A stretch of 32,362 nt of DNA from Gamarada debralockiae (lineage: Eukaryota > Ascomycota > Leotiomycetes > Helotiales > Hyphodiscaceae): the NCBI GenBank assembly GCA_002803225.1, contig NXFV01000470.1, positions 1-32,362 on the forward strand. Reading direction: 5' to 3'. Of this stretch, positions 8,823 through 20,189 are shown one piece after another. The notes beneath the pieces were generated by a model, which was not told the origin of the DNA, ran no database searches, and saw only the letters and a list, made by a program, of their open reading frames with translations. A program made the translations under genes and the position numbers. Numbering within the stretch: the stretch's first letter is position 1; each line of letters opens with the position of its first letter.

Positions 8823-11800
8823 TTAGTATGTTTCCTAGATCAACTACTGCCACTGCTACTACTCAAGCTTTAAATGCCTACGCTCTACTACTTCGATCTT
8901 CTGTCTTTACGCCTACTACTGCTCCTCCACGAGCTGCTTCTACTGTCTCTCAAATTCTGTCTCTTCAGCTCAGAGCTGCTCTAACTCCTGTGTCTTATCT
9001 ATTACTACTCGCTCTTGCCGCTACTAGCGAAGGTCGAGCTACTCTTCATCTGATATAAGGTCGCTAGTGCTATCGTTATTACTCTTATCCTAATATCTAG
9101 AGTACCTTAGCTTATAGTAGAGTCTTCTATACTTTTCTGTCTCTTGATTAAGCTTATTCTAGAGGCTATATAATAACCTAATTAGGCCATAGGAACTAGT
9201 ATTAATATAATATATCTCTATATCAGTAGTATCTATATTAGACTCAAGATAGATTCTAATATCTTAAGTAAGCTATCTCTTAACTATAAGCTATAATACT
9301 TTCTTATATACTTCACTTTCTAATAGATCAGAGAGATTATACTTAAGTTGTACCTTGTACTCTATATACTATATCGAATCATAAGATAGTCTCTATCCAT
9401 TAAGTAAATAATAGTTAATATAAGATATAGGGAAAGGCTATACTCCAAGCTCTTCTTAGTTCTAGTAGTATATATATACTCCTGAATAGTAGCTCGATTA
9501 CCAGTAGACTTGCTTTCCTTGCCATTTGATAAACCGATCCTCTTATAGGTAGGGTAAGAGCTAGTAGCTTCAAATGAAGGAGCTCTTCAACTTACGCTTC
9601 TACTCCTATGTATACTTCTTCCCCTATATCTACTAAATTGTCTCAAAACTACATTAGTAGAGCAGATAATAGAGCTTCTTACTCTAGTACTTCTACTAGA
9701 ATTGATTATCTCTCTATTCCCAGAGCTATATAAAGAGGACGTCAACGCTTTATACTATAAGTCGCTTCCCTGTCACAAGATATAGTAGGCTGTATCAAGG
9801 CTATAAAGCGCAATTAATACTCTGCTAGTATAGAGCTACTCTTCCAGCAAGTATATCCTAAATACAATCTTTCTTTAAGAGCAGTTTAATCTACTAGAAG
9901 ACGTCCTTCCGGAATATATACAGATATATCTGCTGTAGAACGTCCTCGAGAAAATCCTAGTATTAAGAGATATCCTTAAACTCCTACATTAACTACTAGA
10001 TCTTATTTATACTAATAAAGTCTTTACGGACGTCGCGGATCTGCCTATATTATATATAGTATACTCGCTATATAGATAAGTTGTTAAAGAGTATATATTA
10101 TCTATATAAAGCCTTAAAAGTTATCGTTTCCTAGTCTATCTTCTCTAAAAACTATAGGTAGCCAAATTAAGGTATAGTTACTTTAAATCCTAACCCTTTA
10201 GTTTGATAGAGGCCATCAGGAGTATCCGCGCTCGGCATATATCGTATGTCCTACTAGCAACTAGTAGATTCCTTTATTAACCTACTCCTATAAGAGAATC
10301 AAAGATATCAAAGGAATATCAGTATAATCCGGGTATACTTCTACGTAACCCAGTAGGTCTGACTAAGACTGTAGACTATCTTAAACCCTACGTAAAACTT
10401 ATTGATATTCTATTAATACTAGAAGAGCACAACAGTAGTCAGGTATATAACGTAAGGCAGCTTATTGCTAGCGGGAGTAATCCTTTAGTACTGTAGATCT
10501 AATACTTCAAAATGACTATTAATAGCATCCAAAAGAGCGGCTGAGATCCGATACTTCTCTCAGATTCTAAACAACTTCTATATTAACCCTTGAATCCTAT
10601 AGTAATATTAAGCTTTAGTATAGAGATATATCTTGATCAGAGTAATAGGATTATAACTAAGGCCCGCCCCTATATGCTCCCAGGTCTTTTGTAGCTGCGG
10701 GTCTAGGGCCAGGGTCTTAATAGTAGTATTAGTAAAAGAGTACTAGTTTCTAGCCACAAATACCTCCTTTATACTCGAATAGAATTAGCTATATAAAAGA
10801 CTACTACTATACTGCCATAAACTAACCCCAGGCTTAATCCCTATAGAGACAAAGTCGGCGAGTATCGCCGTTAGGTACTAGATCTGCTTACATAAGTCAG
10901 ACCTCCTGCTATTCCAATACTATACATAGTAACTATCCAGATAATACTTCTTCTAAAGTAGGATCTCTACGACTAGCGAGTTACTAAGATCTTCAGCTAT
11001 AAAGTAGGTCTAACTAGGACACGTCTTCTTCCCAATATCGTAGTAGAAGTCCATAGATGTATATATGTCATCTACTATACTCTACTAGTAATTCCGAAGC
11101 CAGGTTATTATTCCTGCCTAGGTAGAGTCCTTTATTAGTATCTTTAGATTCTTAGTATAAAGTAGAATAGTGACGCCTTTGAACTACTATAGGCCTGTCT
11201 ATTCTACAGCCTCCTGGATAGTTTGCCACATATAATGCAGCTTGTCTGGCGGAACGAAATACATAAGAAGCTACTCCCAAGGTATTATATCTACCTTCTG
11301 ACTCTATCCCTTAATGCCCCAGGCAATAGAATTATACTTCCTATACTAATAACTAGATAGATAATACTAGGTCTATAAACTTATATGATACTTATAAATA
11401 ACAGGGAGAAGAATACTATCTATCTATACTTCAAAGTTATTATCGAGAAGATAGCTCGTCTGCTGACCTTCTTAGTAAAGGCATAGGAAGAGTAGATATA
11501 GTAAGGTATCTTTAAAACTAACTAACCGACTAAGTATATAGTATAGGATCTCGTGGACGGGTTTAAGGACCGAATAAGCATATCCATTATTATTAAAGTA
11601 ATAAACCTACTATTAATATAGATATAAGCTCGACTAGAGATCTGAAACTAGTATCTGTATAGGATTCCAGCGAATACCGTCTTTCGCAATGCCCAGGCTC
11701 GTTGTATATCCTGTAATACTATTAATATCAAATGTTACCTCTACTGTCTAACTTAGCGTCTCCTCTGCCTATATACAAATATATTCAGAGGTCTTATTTA

Positions 11801-12470
11801 GGTTGTCTAAATAGATTCCACTAAAGATCTATTGCTTTTAGGCAGCTAATATTAAACCAGCGAGGTCATTATCATAGTATGCTATCTAGCCTGAACTAAG
11901 TACGTCTAGGCAGCTACTATCAGCAACCTTACTAATAAAGGTCTATAGACTAGAATATACTTTATACTTATTGGAATACTCATAGTCGAATTACTTATAG
12001 TAGTCATAATAGTACCCTTAAAACTATATAAGTTGATTAGCTAATTGTATACTAAGTTTATCTACTACTGATTAGTCGCCTGCTTTATTATCAAGAACGA
12101 GCTTATTAATATCCAGAAACTCGGTATTCTCCTATTCAATAGTAAGCTCTCTAATACCTAATTCCTCTAGCTTAGGCTCTGAGATATCTATTAAAGCTAA
12201 ACCTAGGGATAGGCTTAGCAGCATAAGAAGAGATACGAGCTTATTGTTAATTATTAATAGTAAGTAGTCCTCCCCCTTATAGTATAGCGCCTTATCTACT
12301 AGTAGAAAAGCATTATTCCTACTAGGACCTAGTAAAAGAGCTAAAGGAAAGGCCTTAATTAACTAGGTATCTCGCTAGGTAACTTACTTATCACGTCTAG
12401 CTTATCTCCTACGTACGTTTCTTGCGTCGCGCCTTTTCTCAAGGGAGGAATAGACCTGTTTTAGACCTCT
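8823..12470 (-). pseudogene. RIP-dead large conserved fungal protein (about 1200 codons), unnamed family
   Basis: One minus-strand frame runs from about 12470 to a TAA at 8823-8825, with stops almost only where Gln or Trp fits and no frameshift that I could find. Landmarks in order: a basic N-terminus (LEKRRDARNVRRR); VTFDINSITGYTTSLGIAKD and then RWNPIQILVSDLQ (about 11620-11740); YFVPPDKLHYMWQTIQEAVE (about 11190-11260); DDIYTSMDFYYDIGKKTCP (about 11010-11070); SSLLYSQFYSSIKEVFVAR (about 10740-10800); TKGLGFKVTIPQFGYL; YLVTGKRLIVQSVDVL (about 9740-9790). It ends in a Gln/Glu-rich coiled coil (EFERQQKQLVEEQQQAQRQK, about 8890-8960). I recognise these blocks from a widespread family of large hypothetical proteins of Pezizomycotina, often repeated near chromosome ends. 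I cannot assign a Pfam name or function. No ATG is visible at the 5' end, as expected when RIP turns ATG into ATA. Confidence 0.65.
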
Positions 12471-12837
12471 CTTATTTAAAGGAGCTATAGATATTATTAA
12501 ATATATTCTAGTAATTATATATTAATATCTCTTCTCTTATTCTATAGTACTTAGTATATAATATTAACTTCAGAAATATATGTCCTGTCTTAGCTAGGGG
12601 CTATAAATAGTTTAGTTATAGTCTAGTAATTTAACTTCTTTGCCTTAGGTATACTTTACTTCCTTTACTTAATTCTACTTTACCTTAGGTATATACCTTA
12701 TATTATACTTACTTTAATACTCATAGTAACTTTTTAGGCCCTTATTAACTCGAGCTAATAAGAGTGACTATAATATTATAAGTCATAGCTTTCGTGCTTT
12801 TATATATAAAAACATAAGTAAAAAGGCCTATATACTG

Positions 12838-12920
12838 TATTTATGCTAGTCACGAAAATACTAGTATTCTGACTATCCTATATTTATGCTAGTCGCAAAA
12901 ATACCAGTGTCTGACTACTC
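12838..12920. repeat. Tandem direct repeat, 2 x about 41 bp
   Basis: TATTTATGCTAGTCACGAAA at 12838 is repeated as TATTTATGCTAGTCGCAAAA at 12881, and both continue through ATAC(T/C)AGT and CTGACTA. The differences are mostly transitions. Confidence 0.8.
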
Positions 12921-13129
12921 TATAGCAACTTTGCGCCTAGCCTACTATAATAAAGTATTAAATTCGTTACTATAACTATTAAATTATAAGAGATATAAGG
13001 CTTTTAAAGTATATTTAATCTAATATTTATATCCTTAAAGTATTAAAAAGAGCTATATTTATTTAATTGTAAAGTTAGTTTTAGTGAGGGTCAGCATTCC
13101 AGAGCTTATATTATCTACTATTCTAAAAT

Positions 13130-13190
13130 AGGCTAAGTTTTAGTCTAGTAATTCTAGAAAAGGCTAAGTTTTAGTCTACTATTTTAATAT
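13130..13190. repeat. Tandem direct repeat, 2 x about 31 bp
   Basis: AGGCTAAGTTTTAGTCTA occurs at 13130 and again at 13161, with related flanks. Confidence 0.8.
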
Positions 13191-13349
13191 AGAAATTTAA
13201 GCAAGCTATCTTAATTTTCGACTATGAAACTACAAACTTTAAATATTAATTATAAAATAACATATAGAAATAAACTAATAAGAAGTAAATATCTGTAATA
13301 TATATATATTAGAGTATATATTAAATAAGTCTTGATTATGAGATTTGTC

Positions 13350-14500
13350 TGCCTGTGTATAAGCAACCACGCCCTTTTTAGCCTATGGTTATCTACTATA
13401 TTAGCCCAATCGATCCTAGGTAACCGCTGCCTCTTCATCTCCTAATACTTATCTAACTCTAATATTAATAAATCCTAGATTAACTCCCGCCGCATCTCTA
13501 CTACTAATCTATATACTATTCCTTAGATCTTCTCTATAGTAATCCGTATTTCCTAGTACAAAATAGTCTCTCTATTCTAACTAACTATCTCCTCTACTAG
13601 TATACTATATCGAATATATAATCTGTATATATACATCTCTAATATCTAATCTATAGGACTAGACTAGCCGTTATTACTTATTAATATTATAACTTCTATA
13701 TCATCTCCTATACTAATTCAATATAGCTTAGCGCACTATCTTCGGCCTTAGCCTAGCTTAATCCTCCCTATACCTTCCTAGTAATACTCTTCTAATAGTT
13801 CTAGTATACCTCTTAGATAACTATTAACCTAGCTAACTTAATAACAGCTAACAACTTTAGCGTATAATCCTTAGTATTAGCCTACCTCCCCCCTTCCTAT
13901 AATCCTAAAACGGCCAACTCACTAATAGTAATACTCTTATACTTATAGTCGGCCAAATCATAATCTAATAATATAATACAAAAATACAATAATCACTATT
14001 ACACCTCCGTCTACCCCTCCTCTACCCTACTATTGCCCTCTTCACTACTCTCAGACTCTACGACCTAGTTTACATATCCATTAACCTATCGAATACAGTC
14101 TACTACTAGTCTATTAAACTAAACTTCGGCTGTTTATCTTCCTCTAAATCATCTGCTCTTACTATATAACTTAATACCTAATTCTAATATCTAGTATACT
14201 ACTGAAATATAGTCTTATCTATCTAGCTAGTCTCTTTGCCTTCTTCCTGACTTCTTTCCAGTTAGCCTTAAATAATATAGCTCGGCTAACGATATCTATA
14301 ACAGGTATTCCTCTAGGCCTACTAAATCAACTACTAGAATACCTAATAAATAACCCTTAACTCAGGCTCCTCTTTAGATTCGTCTATAGCTTAGATCTTC
14401 CGCCGCTAAACATCCTTAACCTTAGCTATCCCCGTATTAATAGCTTAGTATTCCTCTTAGGCTATCTACCCTTATTTATACTGTGGAGGGGCGAAATACG
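13350..14500 (-). pseudogene. RIP-dead fragment resembling the N-terminal region of subtelomeric RecQ/TLH-type proteins
   Basis: Minus-strand translation with Gln at TAG/TAA gives QPKFSLIDQQQTVFDRLMDM (about 14070-14130), then SITISELAVLGLQEGGRQAN (about 13860-13920) and KDYTLKLLAVIKLARLIVI. After a shift of frame near 13690 it gives NGQSSPIDQILEMYIYRLY (about 13620-13680), then RLPRIDWANIVDNHRLKRAW (about 13370-13430). From memory, this order of blocks occurs ahead of the recombinase-like and helicase parts of very large fungal proteins found next to telomeres (TLH, RecQ-like). Homology breaks off near 13350; the helicase domain is not in this window. So it is a truncated copy as well as a RIP-dead one. 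The family assignment is tentative. Confidence 0.45.
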
Positions 14501-14543
14501 AGTATGAGCGCTTCCCGATTGCGCTATATGTCGCATGTGCTCT

Positions 14544-14695
14544 CAGTAAGGGATAAAACCAAAACGAAAACTAATAACATAAAACGAAGGTTATAGTGCT
14601 CGAACGCACTATAGAATATATACAAAAAACAAGATATATAATTGCGATGTTATCTAAGTGCTACTCTAGCTGCGAAGGCTATTTATCCCCCGCTG
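14544..14695. mobile_element. Candidate 152-bp MITE with imperfect terminal inverted repeats
   Basis: The left end reads CAGTAAGGGATAAAACC. The right end, reverse-complemented, reads CAGCGGGGGATAAATAGCC. These form TIRs of about 17-19 bp with a shared CAG start. A perfect 8-bp hairpin (TATAGTGC at 14592-14599 and GCACTATA at 14606-14613, loop TCGAAC) lies inside. I could not find a clear target-site duplication in the flanks (TGTGCTCT and ATACGTGA), so the ends may be off by a few bases. The element and its flanks (about 14480-14800) keep CA and TG dinucleotides, unlike their surroundings. It is too short to encode a transposase. Confidence 0.4.
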
Positions 14696-15328
14696 ATACG
14701 TGACGAAACTAGCTAAGCGAGGTTCTTATAATTGTAAGACCCACTAAAAACCTGAAAGGCAAGGCAACAACAACTTTCCAGACACATTTCCCTGCCACAA
14801 TACTCTTCTATTAGTCTACTCCCAACTATACTTTTACAACTTTTAAATAGTCCTATAAATAGCTTCCTCTTCTAACTCAAACGTATACTAAAATCTATTA
14901 CTTTTAGGTATAGCTAATACTACTATAGGTTCAGATAACATTATATTAATACCTTAATATCTTTTATTAAACTATTAATTTCTCCTACTCTCCTAGAAAT
15001 CCTCTACTACTCTTCTCTAGTAAACCTATATAACTACTTAGGGGTAAAATAGACATTAATATAGCTAGGCAAAACTATGTATTTACATATCTTATAAATA
15101 ATCACTTAAAAATTCAGGCAAATAAATCAATTAGTCTATAACTATTATTATATAAAAATAAAATATCTTTATTACTATTCCTTTAACTCAGGCCCTTCTT
15201 CTATACTCTTTATTCTTGTCTTATAGTAATTTCAGGCTTCTTTATACACATTCTATTAACGCGTTTGACTATTTACTAGCCTAACGCGTCTAACTATAGG
15301 GTATCTACTAGCCTTACACCTGGCTATC
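14696..15328. other. AT-rich stretch, no gene seen
   Basis: The left 100 bases still contain CA/TG; after that the RIP pattern resumes. The only regular feature is a 25-bp-period pair, TAACGCGTTTGACTAT at 15257 and TAACGCGTCTAACTAT at 15282. Confidence 0.5.
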
Positions 15329-15955
15329 GAGCTATTAGACTACCTAGCTAGCCTAAGTACTACTATCATACTACCCTACTAAAATTCCACTTACGACCCT
15401 AATAACAATAGCGATAATAATTACTTAGAATTTAGGTATTCTAAAACTAAGAATAAAATAGACGGGATTAATTAGGTTATTTCCTAACTTCTTACTCTTT
15501 TATAGCACTTTTTATAATGATTTTTTTGAGTCTTAACCCTATCTATTAAAAACCTTAACTATAACCCTACTTATTTACTACCTAATTCTGCCGCCTATAT
15601 AAAAAATATTAACCTAGCCTTAGGTTAACCTATCTATAGATAGTTAGTACTTACCTACCCTAAATACAATAATAACAAATACCTTAAATTCAGGGGTTTT
15701 AATACTAGGAATATAATTAGAGATATAGATATATACCCTAAATTCTTAATCTCGAGTTTTTTAGTCTAGTATAAACACCTAATTAGCCGGGTCCCAATTA
15801 GCTACGCTACTAGAGGAGCAGAACTCTACTTCAAATACAAAGTAATAGAAAGAATCAAGCTAATATTAATAGTAAATTTTATATTAAAAGCTAAGAAAAC
15901 AAAGTAGTTTTTGCTATGCCTATATAATAAAGCAAACCTTTCCCCTATATACCTT
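15329..15955 (+). pseudogene. RIP-dead coding relic, unknown protein
   Basis: One plus-strand frame of about 200 codons has only Gln/Trp-type stops: ELLDYLASLSTTIILPYQ, then a D/N-rich linker and YLEFRYSKTKNKIDGINQVI. Further on come LPNSAAYIKNINLALGQPIY and YPKYNNNKYLKFRGFNTRN, then YPKFLISSFLVQYKHLISRV and SYATRGAELYFKYKVIERIK (about 15800-15860). The charged and aromatic composition and the continuity support real coding ancestry. Both ends are lost in degenerate sequence. I do not recognise the family; a gag-like or DNA-binding protein of a mobile element is one possibility. Confidence 0.45.
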
Positions 15956-16039
15956 TAGCCCTATATCTAGGTACTATCTCTTATCCTCTTTCCTTATACT
16001 CCTTTAGACTAAATATCCCTCCTTAGAACAGACCTCTAT

Positions 16040-16400
16040 CTTTGCCCCTACTAATAGCCTCAACCTATACCCAGCCTCTAACTACCCTAATCACTATTAC
16101 TACTCTACTCCTCTCTCTTCCGTACTTCCTAATACCCTCCTATAATATATAACTAGCCTGTATTCCTACCTCTATATTAATCTAAACTCTACTTACTCTT
16201 ATATATTTAATTACCTCTACTCTTAATATAGATTATATACGACTTATCTTTCCTATAAAACTACCTAGTAACTCTCTCTACCCTTACAAAACCCTATACT
16301 ATTATCTACGTATATACTACCTATAGATATACCCCGACCCTCCTAGAAATAATTACTATATATTTAGAACTAGCTATACTTATAATAGTAATTAATAGTA
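16040..16400. repeat. Dispersed repeat, copy 1 (partner at 21190-21540)
   Basis: The clearest shared block is AACTACCTAGTAACTCTCTC followed by TACCCTTAC, then (C/G)TAGATATACCC, ATATATTTAGAAC(T/C)AGC and TATACTTA(T/C)AATAGTAAT. The two copies are in the same orientation and differ mostly by transitions. No convincing reading frame was found in either. Confidence 0.75.
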
Positions 16401-16482
16401 TAATACTTTTCCTACTAATCTTACTACGATTCGCTTCCTTTATACTACTACCTATTAATACTAGATTTAGTATATTGATACT

Positions 16483-16539
16483 AAATTCTAGATTCTAGAT
16501 TCTAGATTTCGGATTTTAGATTTTAGATTCTAGATCTTA
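16483..16539. repeat. Heptanucleotide-type satellite, TAGATTC
   Basis: About eight imperfect TAGATTC/TAGATTT units stand in a row. A second tract with AGATTAT/AGATTAG units lies at 16982-17040. Sequence from 16400 to 17218 is otherwise AT-rich with no gene seen. Confidence 0.85.
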
Positions 16540-16981
16540 GTAACTTAATAATATCTAGCTATCCTCTGAATAAATTCTAAGATAAGCTACTATATAAATA
16601 GGATAATTTAGATAAGATACTTCTCCGACTAATATAGAAATCTTTTACTTCTTATATATATAGAAAACCCCAGTATTAATATCAAGTTAATATATAGGTC
16701 TCTTATCTAATTAGTTGGCCTTATCCCCTTATATTTACTTACCTTTTAAAGATTAAAAACGTACTCGTTAAGTACTAATTATATTTAGTAATTTGAGTTA
16801 TAAATTCTTAATTCTGTACTTAGAGTATTATCTTCTATATTCTGTCTTCCGTCTTCTATTTATACTACTAAATTTAAAAATAGTTCTAAGGAGGGTCTTA
16901 ATAGTCATAATAATTAATACTCTTTATATTTTTTATACTAAGTATTATAATTAGCTCCTATCCCTTCTATATATTATTTTA

Positions 16982-17040
16982 TTACAGATTATACAAAGAG
17001 TTACAGATTATAGATTATAGATTAGAGATTAGAGATTATA
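16982..17040. repeat. Short-unit tandem tract, AGATTAT/AGATTAG
   Basis: Seven or more imperfect units of AGATTAT and AGATTAG. It lies 180 bp before the start of the zinc-finger-gene homology at 17219. Confidence 0.8.
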
Positions 17041-17218
17041 GTAGGGATATAGACTAATTAGATTAGTATAGCTAAAGTAAGATTATTTATAAAACATCCC
17101 CTGAGCTTACCTCTACTAACAGTCGTAATCCTTATACTATTTCTCCTGTATTACTATAGACTAACATCGAGACTAAATAAGATCTATAATCCTATAATAG
17201 TCACGCTTCCTTTTCTAA

Positions 17219-18992
17219 CATAGCTATCGTTCAGTAACTACTTTCTAATCCTGCAAATATTAGTACTACTCCTTAAGTTACTACTACTACTCCTCCCGAC
17301 TTAACTACTAGATCCGAGGCTAATAACATAAGCCTAGGTTCTTAAAGCCTAGTAGCCGCTACTATAAGCTTTGCTTCTATTTTAGACAGTTCTAGATTAC
17401 CTTAGTAAGTTACTTGTTCTTAGACTATATATAGCTAGTCAAGATAATAGCTCGCAGCTCTTGTAGTTTAAGTAAGCTAGCTATACTTAACATCTCAAGT
17501 AAGATTCTAGGATAGAAACTATCTATAACTACTTATAGCTATTCAAGAGATATATAGGGGAGATTAGCGTTTAATAGCTCAAAAGCTTTATATATATAAT
17601 CGAGAGTATAGCCCTAGTAGCTTTTAGTATTATCCTAGTACAGGATCCAGACGAACTTCACGTAGGCTAGGCAGTATCCCTATAAGCCAGGCCCGCTACT
17701 AAAGTATTCAGCTATAGTCTTCAAGTCAGGAAAGTTTAATATCTCTCTAATTTAAGGCTGATATCTCTTCTATCCGATATCTCTATACCGCTTACTGCCC
17801 GTTAGTATAAGACGAGCCCTAATACCAAAATCGTTCTCGCTCTCGTACTATAAGTACACAGCTTAGAGCAGACGTAAGACTCTAGTAATAGCCGGCATTT
17901 GACTAGGAGAGAGTAAGGCCTAATAGGCGTCCTTAGTAGTATAATATATAATTATATATAGAAGCTTAATTAGAAGAGAGCAGTGAGCGGTTCTAGTAGC
18001 CTCTACTAGGTAAAATTAGGTATATAAAGCCATGAAAATAAGTAATTTTTAAAGTAGATCTTAGAATAAAGAGTAAAAAAAGCAAAGCTAGGAAAACTTC
18101 GAATAAAAAGTAATAGTAGATATATATAGAATATATACTTACTATAGCTATTACACCAACTAATATACACTATAACCAAATGCATCAAAATACATATAAT
18201 TCTTTTACTTATTATTATAAATACCCTCATATAAATTACTATAGAAGTCTATATAAAAACAGGTTTGAATATTATCCTTAGGGCTACTACTATGTAACTA
18301 AAAAACACTATCTGCTCTCGTGCCTAATATCTAAATCACTGCTCATACTTCATATACCCCAAGTCAGTATACTTCTTCCACAAGTACTCTATCACCTTAT
18401 TAGCACGATAGTATCCTATACTATAACTCTTAGGACATCTAGGAATAGAGTAAAGATAATGCCCTAGTCTACTATTATAGACAATATTATTATAGCGGAT
18501 ATAGTCAAAGTTACGTTTAAAGCTTTTAGTATAACCAGGCCAGGTACATAGAAAGCAGGGTACAAGAGGTTATTACTAGAAAGCAGGAAGTACCTACTAG
18601 ATTATAATACTTGTATTAGCGTTAGAAAAGAGACTAATATCAAAGGCTAGTACAAAAGGAGGTAATTCAAGTTATACCTCTATAATATCTTTCTCTAGAA
18701 GAGTATAAAGATATAGATTACTTATAACTAGATAGCTAGCTATAAGTAACTTAAGATTATAAGAATAAGATATAAAAGATATACCTAATTCTAGTTACTA
18801 GATAGTAAATCCCTCTATTAGACCTAGTTTTAAAATATATAAGACCCTTAAAACATTTATTAGCAAGGGAAAAAAAAAAACTTACCTAGCCTTAATACTA
18901 CTAAATCCTTAATTAGGATTAAATAATATACTATAGGCAAGTATATTTCCTATTTAGTTAGCCTAAATCTCTTCCTAACTCAGCTACTACAT
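17219..18992 (-). pseudogene. C2H2 zinc-finger protein gene, fullest of three copies, RIP-dead
   Basis: The minus strand starts at ATG 18992-18990: MQQLSQEEIQANQIGN and then PNQGFSSIK. Exon 1 (107 nt) appears to end at a 5' splice site, AG followed by GTAAGT (18885-18880). Further on, about 18450-18570 reads CTWPGYTKSFKRNFDYI followed by RYNNIVY, the spacing of a classical C2H2 finger. There the second Cys and both His have become Tyr. About 18345-18450 reads LYSIPRCPKSYSIGYYRANK then VIEYLWKKY, a second finger with the same kind of loss. After a degenerate, probably intronic stretch (about 17990-18250), the frame resumes with EILNFPDLKTIAEYFSSGPG and a Gln-rich end. A DNA-binding role for the ancestor is inferred from the fingers. 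The copies at 151-1245 (C-terminal) and 19255-19960 (N-terminal) support the gene model. Confidence 0.6.
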
Positions 18993-19254
18993 AATAAGAG
19001 TAAGAGAGCGATACGCTAAAAATAAGGGCGCGAATATAAGACAGACGAAAGTATAAAGAGAGTAGCTAAAATTCCAGAATTTTCAAGAGAGGAGGAGTAT
19101 TAGTTATATATCTATATACCTCTATATCCGCCCTAATAAACCCTTATAATACATCTTTAAGAGTACTCTAACTCAGCTACATTCTACCCAAGCTACAAAG
19201 CAGCTCTTCTATACACTATAACTAAGCGGATTATATTATATAAAATCCTTTGAT

Positions 19255-19960
19255 TTACTAGTCCTAAAATACTTATATAAACTACTATAGAAACTATAAA
19301 AACAAGATTAAATACCTAAAAGAGAAACTACCTCTATCTATATTAACTACTCCCCTTATACTCATCTAAATCACTCCCTACGTTTTATATACCCCAAGTT
19401 AGCATACTTCTTCTACAGGTATTCTGTTACTTTATTAGTACGATAATATCCCTTACCCTAGCTCTTAGTATACCTAGTAATAGAGCAAAGATAATATCCA
19501 GGGGTAGTATTATAAATAGTATTATTATAGCAAAAAAGATCAGAGTAATATTTAAAGCTCTTTAAGTAGCTAGGTTCTAAATATAGAACCCTTAATATAA
19601 GGAGTTATTACTACTAGGGAATAGAAGGTAGCTAGATTACTATATCTATACCGGCAGCTGGTAAGACACTAGTATAGTATAGCAAGAAGTAGGCCGGGGA
19701 AGGCTATCCCTAGCTATTATTTCCTTCTATAAAAAAGCCCGAGAGATTATATTAGTAGTTATATTCGCCTACCTCTAGAACTATAACCAAAAACCTATAT
19801 ACTATAACTAGAAACCTATATATATCAGCAGCTATATTAAAAAAAAAACCTACTTAACCTTAGTACTACTAAATCCCTAATTAGGATCAAATGATATATT
19901 AAAGGCAGGTACGTTTTCTATCTAGTTAGCCTAAATCTCTTCCTAACCTAGCTACTATAT
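19255..19960 (-). pseudogene. Tandem N-terminal copy of the zinc-finger gene, start codon lost
   Basis: It aligns with 18215-18992 at an offset of roughly 1 kb. The ATG is ATA here (19960-19958), followed by QQLGQEEIQANQIENVPAF and then FDPNQGFSSTK. The exon-1 donor AG/GTAAG has become AA/GTAGG. The finger region at about 19385-19600 reads YLKSFKYYSDLFCYNNTIY, then LCSITRYTKS, with other Cys and His lost than in the first copy. Homology ends near 19255, just inside the probable intron, so the C-terminal half is missing. The upstream 200 bp (19961-20190) match the promoter side of copy 1 (ATTCCAGAATTTT at 20065). Confidence 0.6.
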
Positions 19961-20189
19961 AATAAGAGTAGAGAGGGCTATATACTAAAATAGAGGGCGT
20001 GAATATAATACGGACAAAACTACTTCTGGCTTAAGCGAAGACGAAAGTACAAAGAAAGTAGCTAAAATTCCAGAATTTTTAGAGGGAAGGAGCTAGGCTT
20101 ATATACTTATATATACCTATATTCCCCTGATAAAGACTCTTAAGAGAACCCCTATTATAGCTATATTCTACCCAAGCTATAAAGCACTG

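Larger units (their letters stand above)
12471..13349. other. AT-rich intergenic region with two short tandem duplications
   Basis: No coding relic was seen. It contains the direct repeats at 12838-12920 and 13130-13190, listed separately, plus TTTACTT-rich tracts near 12640-12720. Confidence 0.5.

Noticed and set aside
8828..9058. Open 76-codon frame on the plus strand starting MFPRSTTATATTQ
   Set aside because: It is antisense to the Gln/Glu-rich coiled-coil end of the minus-strand relic 8823-12470. The minus frame continues for more than 1000 codons and the plus frame does not resemble anything; open antisense frames are expected opposite CAG/GAG-rich coding DNA.
12838..13190. Spaced direct repeats considered as a CRISPR-like array
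   Set aside because: Only two units each, tandem without unique spacers, in a eukaryotic subtelomere.
13250..13438. Open 62-codon minus frame with an ATG (MKRQRLPRIDWANIV...)
   Set aside because: The same frame is clearly coding upstream of this ATG (NGQSSPIDQILEMY), so the ATG is internal to the 13350-14500 relic. The part after about 13350 is AT-rich non-homologous sequence.
17060..17218. Searched for interstitial telomere repeats at the inner copy of the telomere-adjacent gene
   Set aside because: No tandem CCCTAA/TTAGGG units there or elsewhere inside the window; only isolated single hexamers.
18006..18230. Hydrophobic 74-codon minus frame
   Set aside because: It falls in the degenerate, probably intronic stretch of the zinc-finger gene, between finger and C-terminal regions. 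Its Ile/Tyr/Phe content follows from AT richness.
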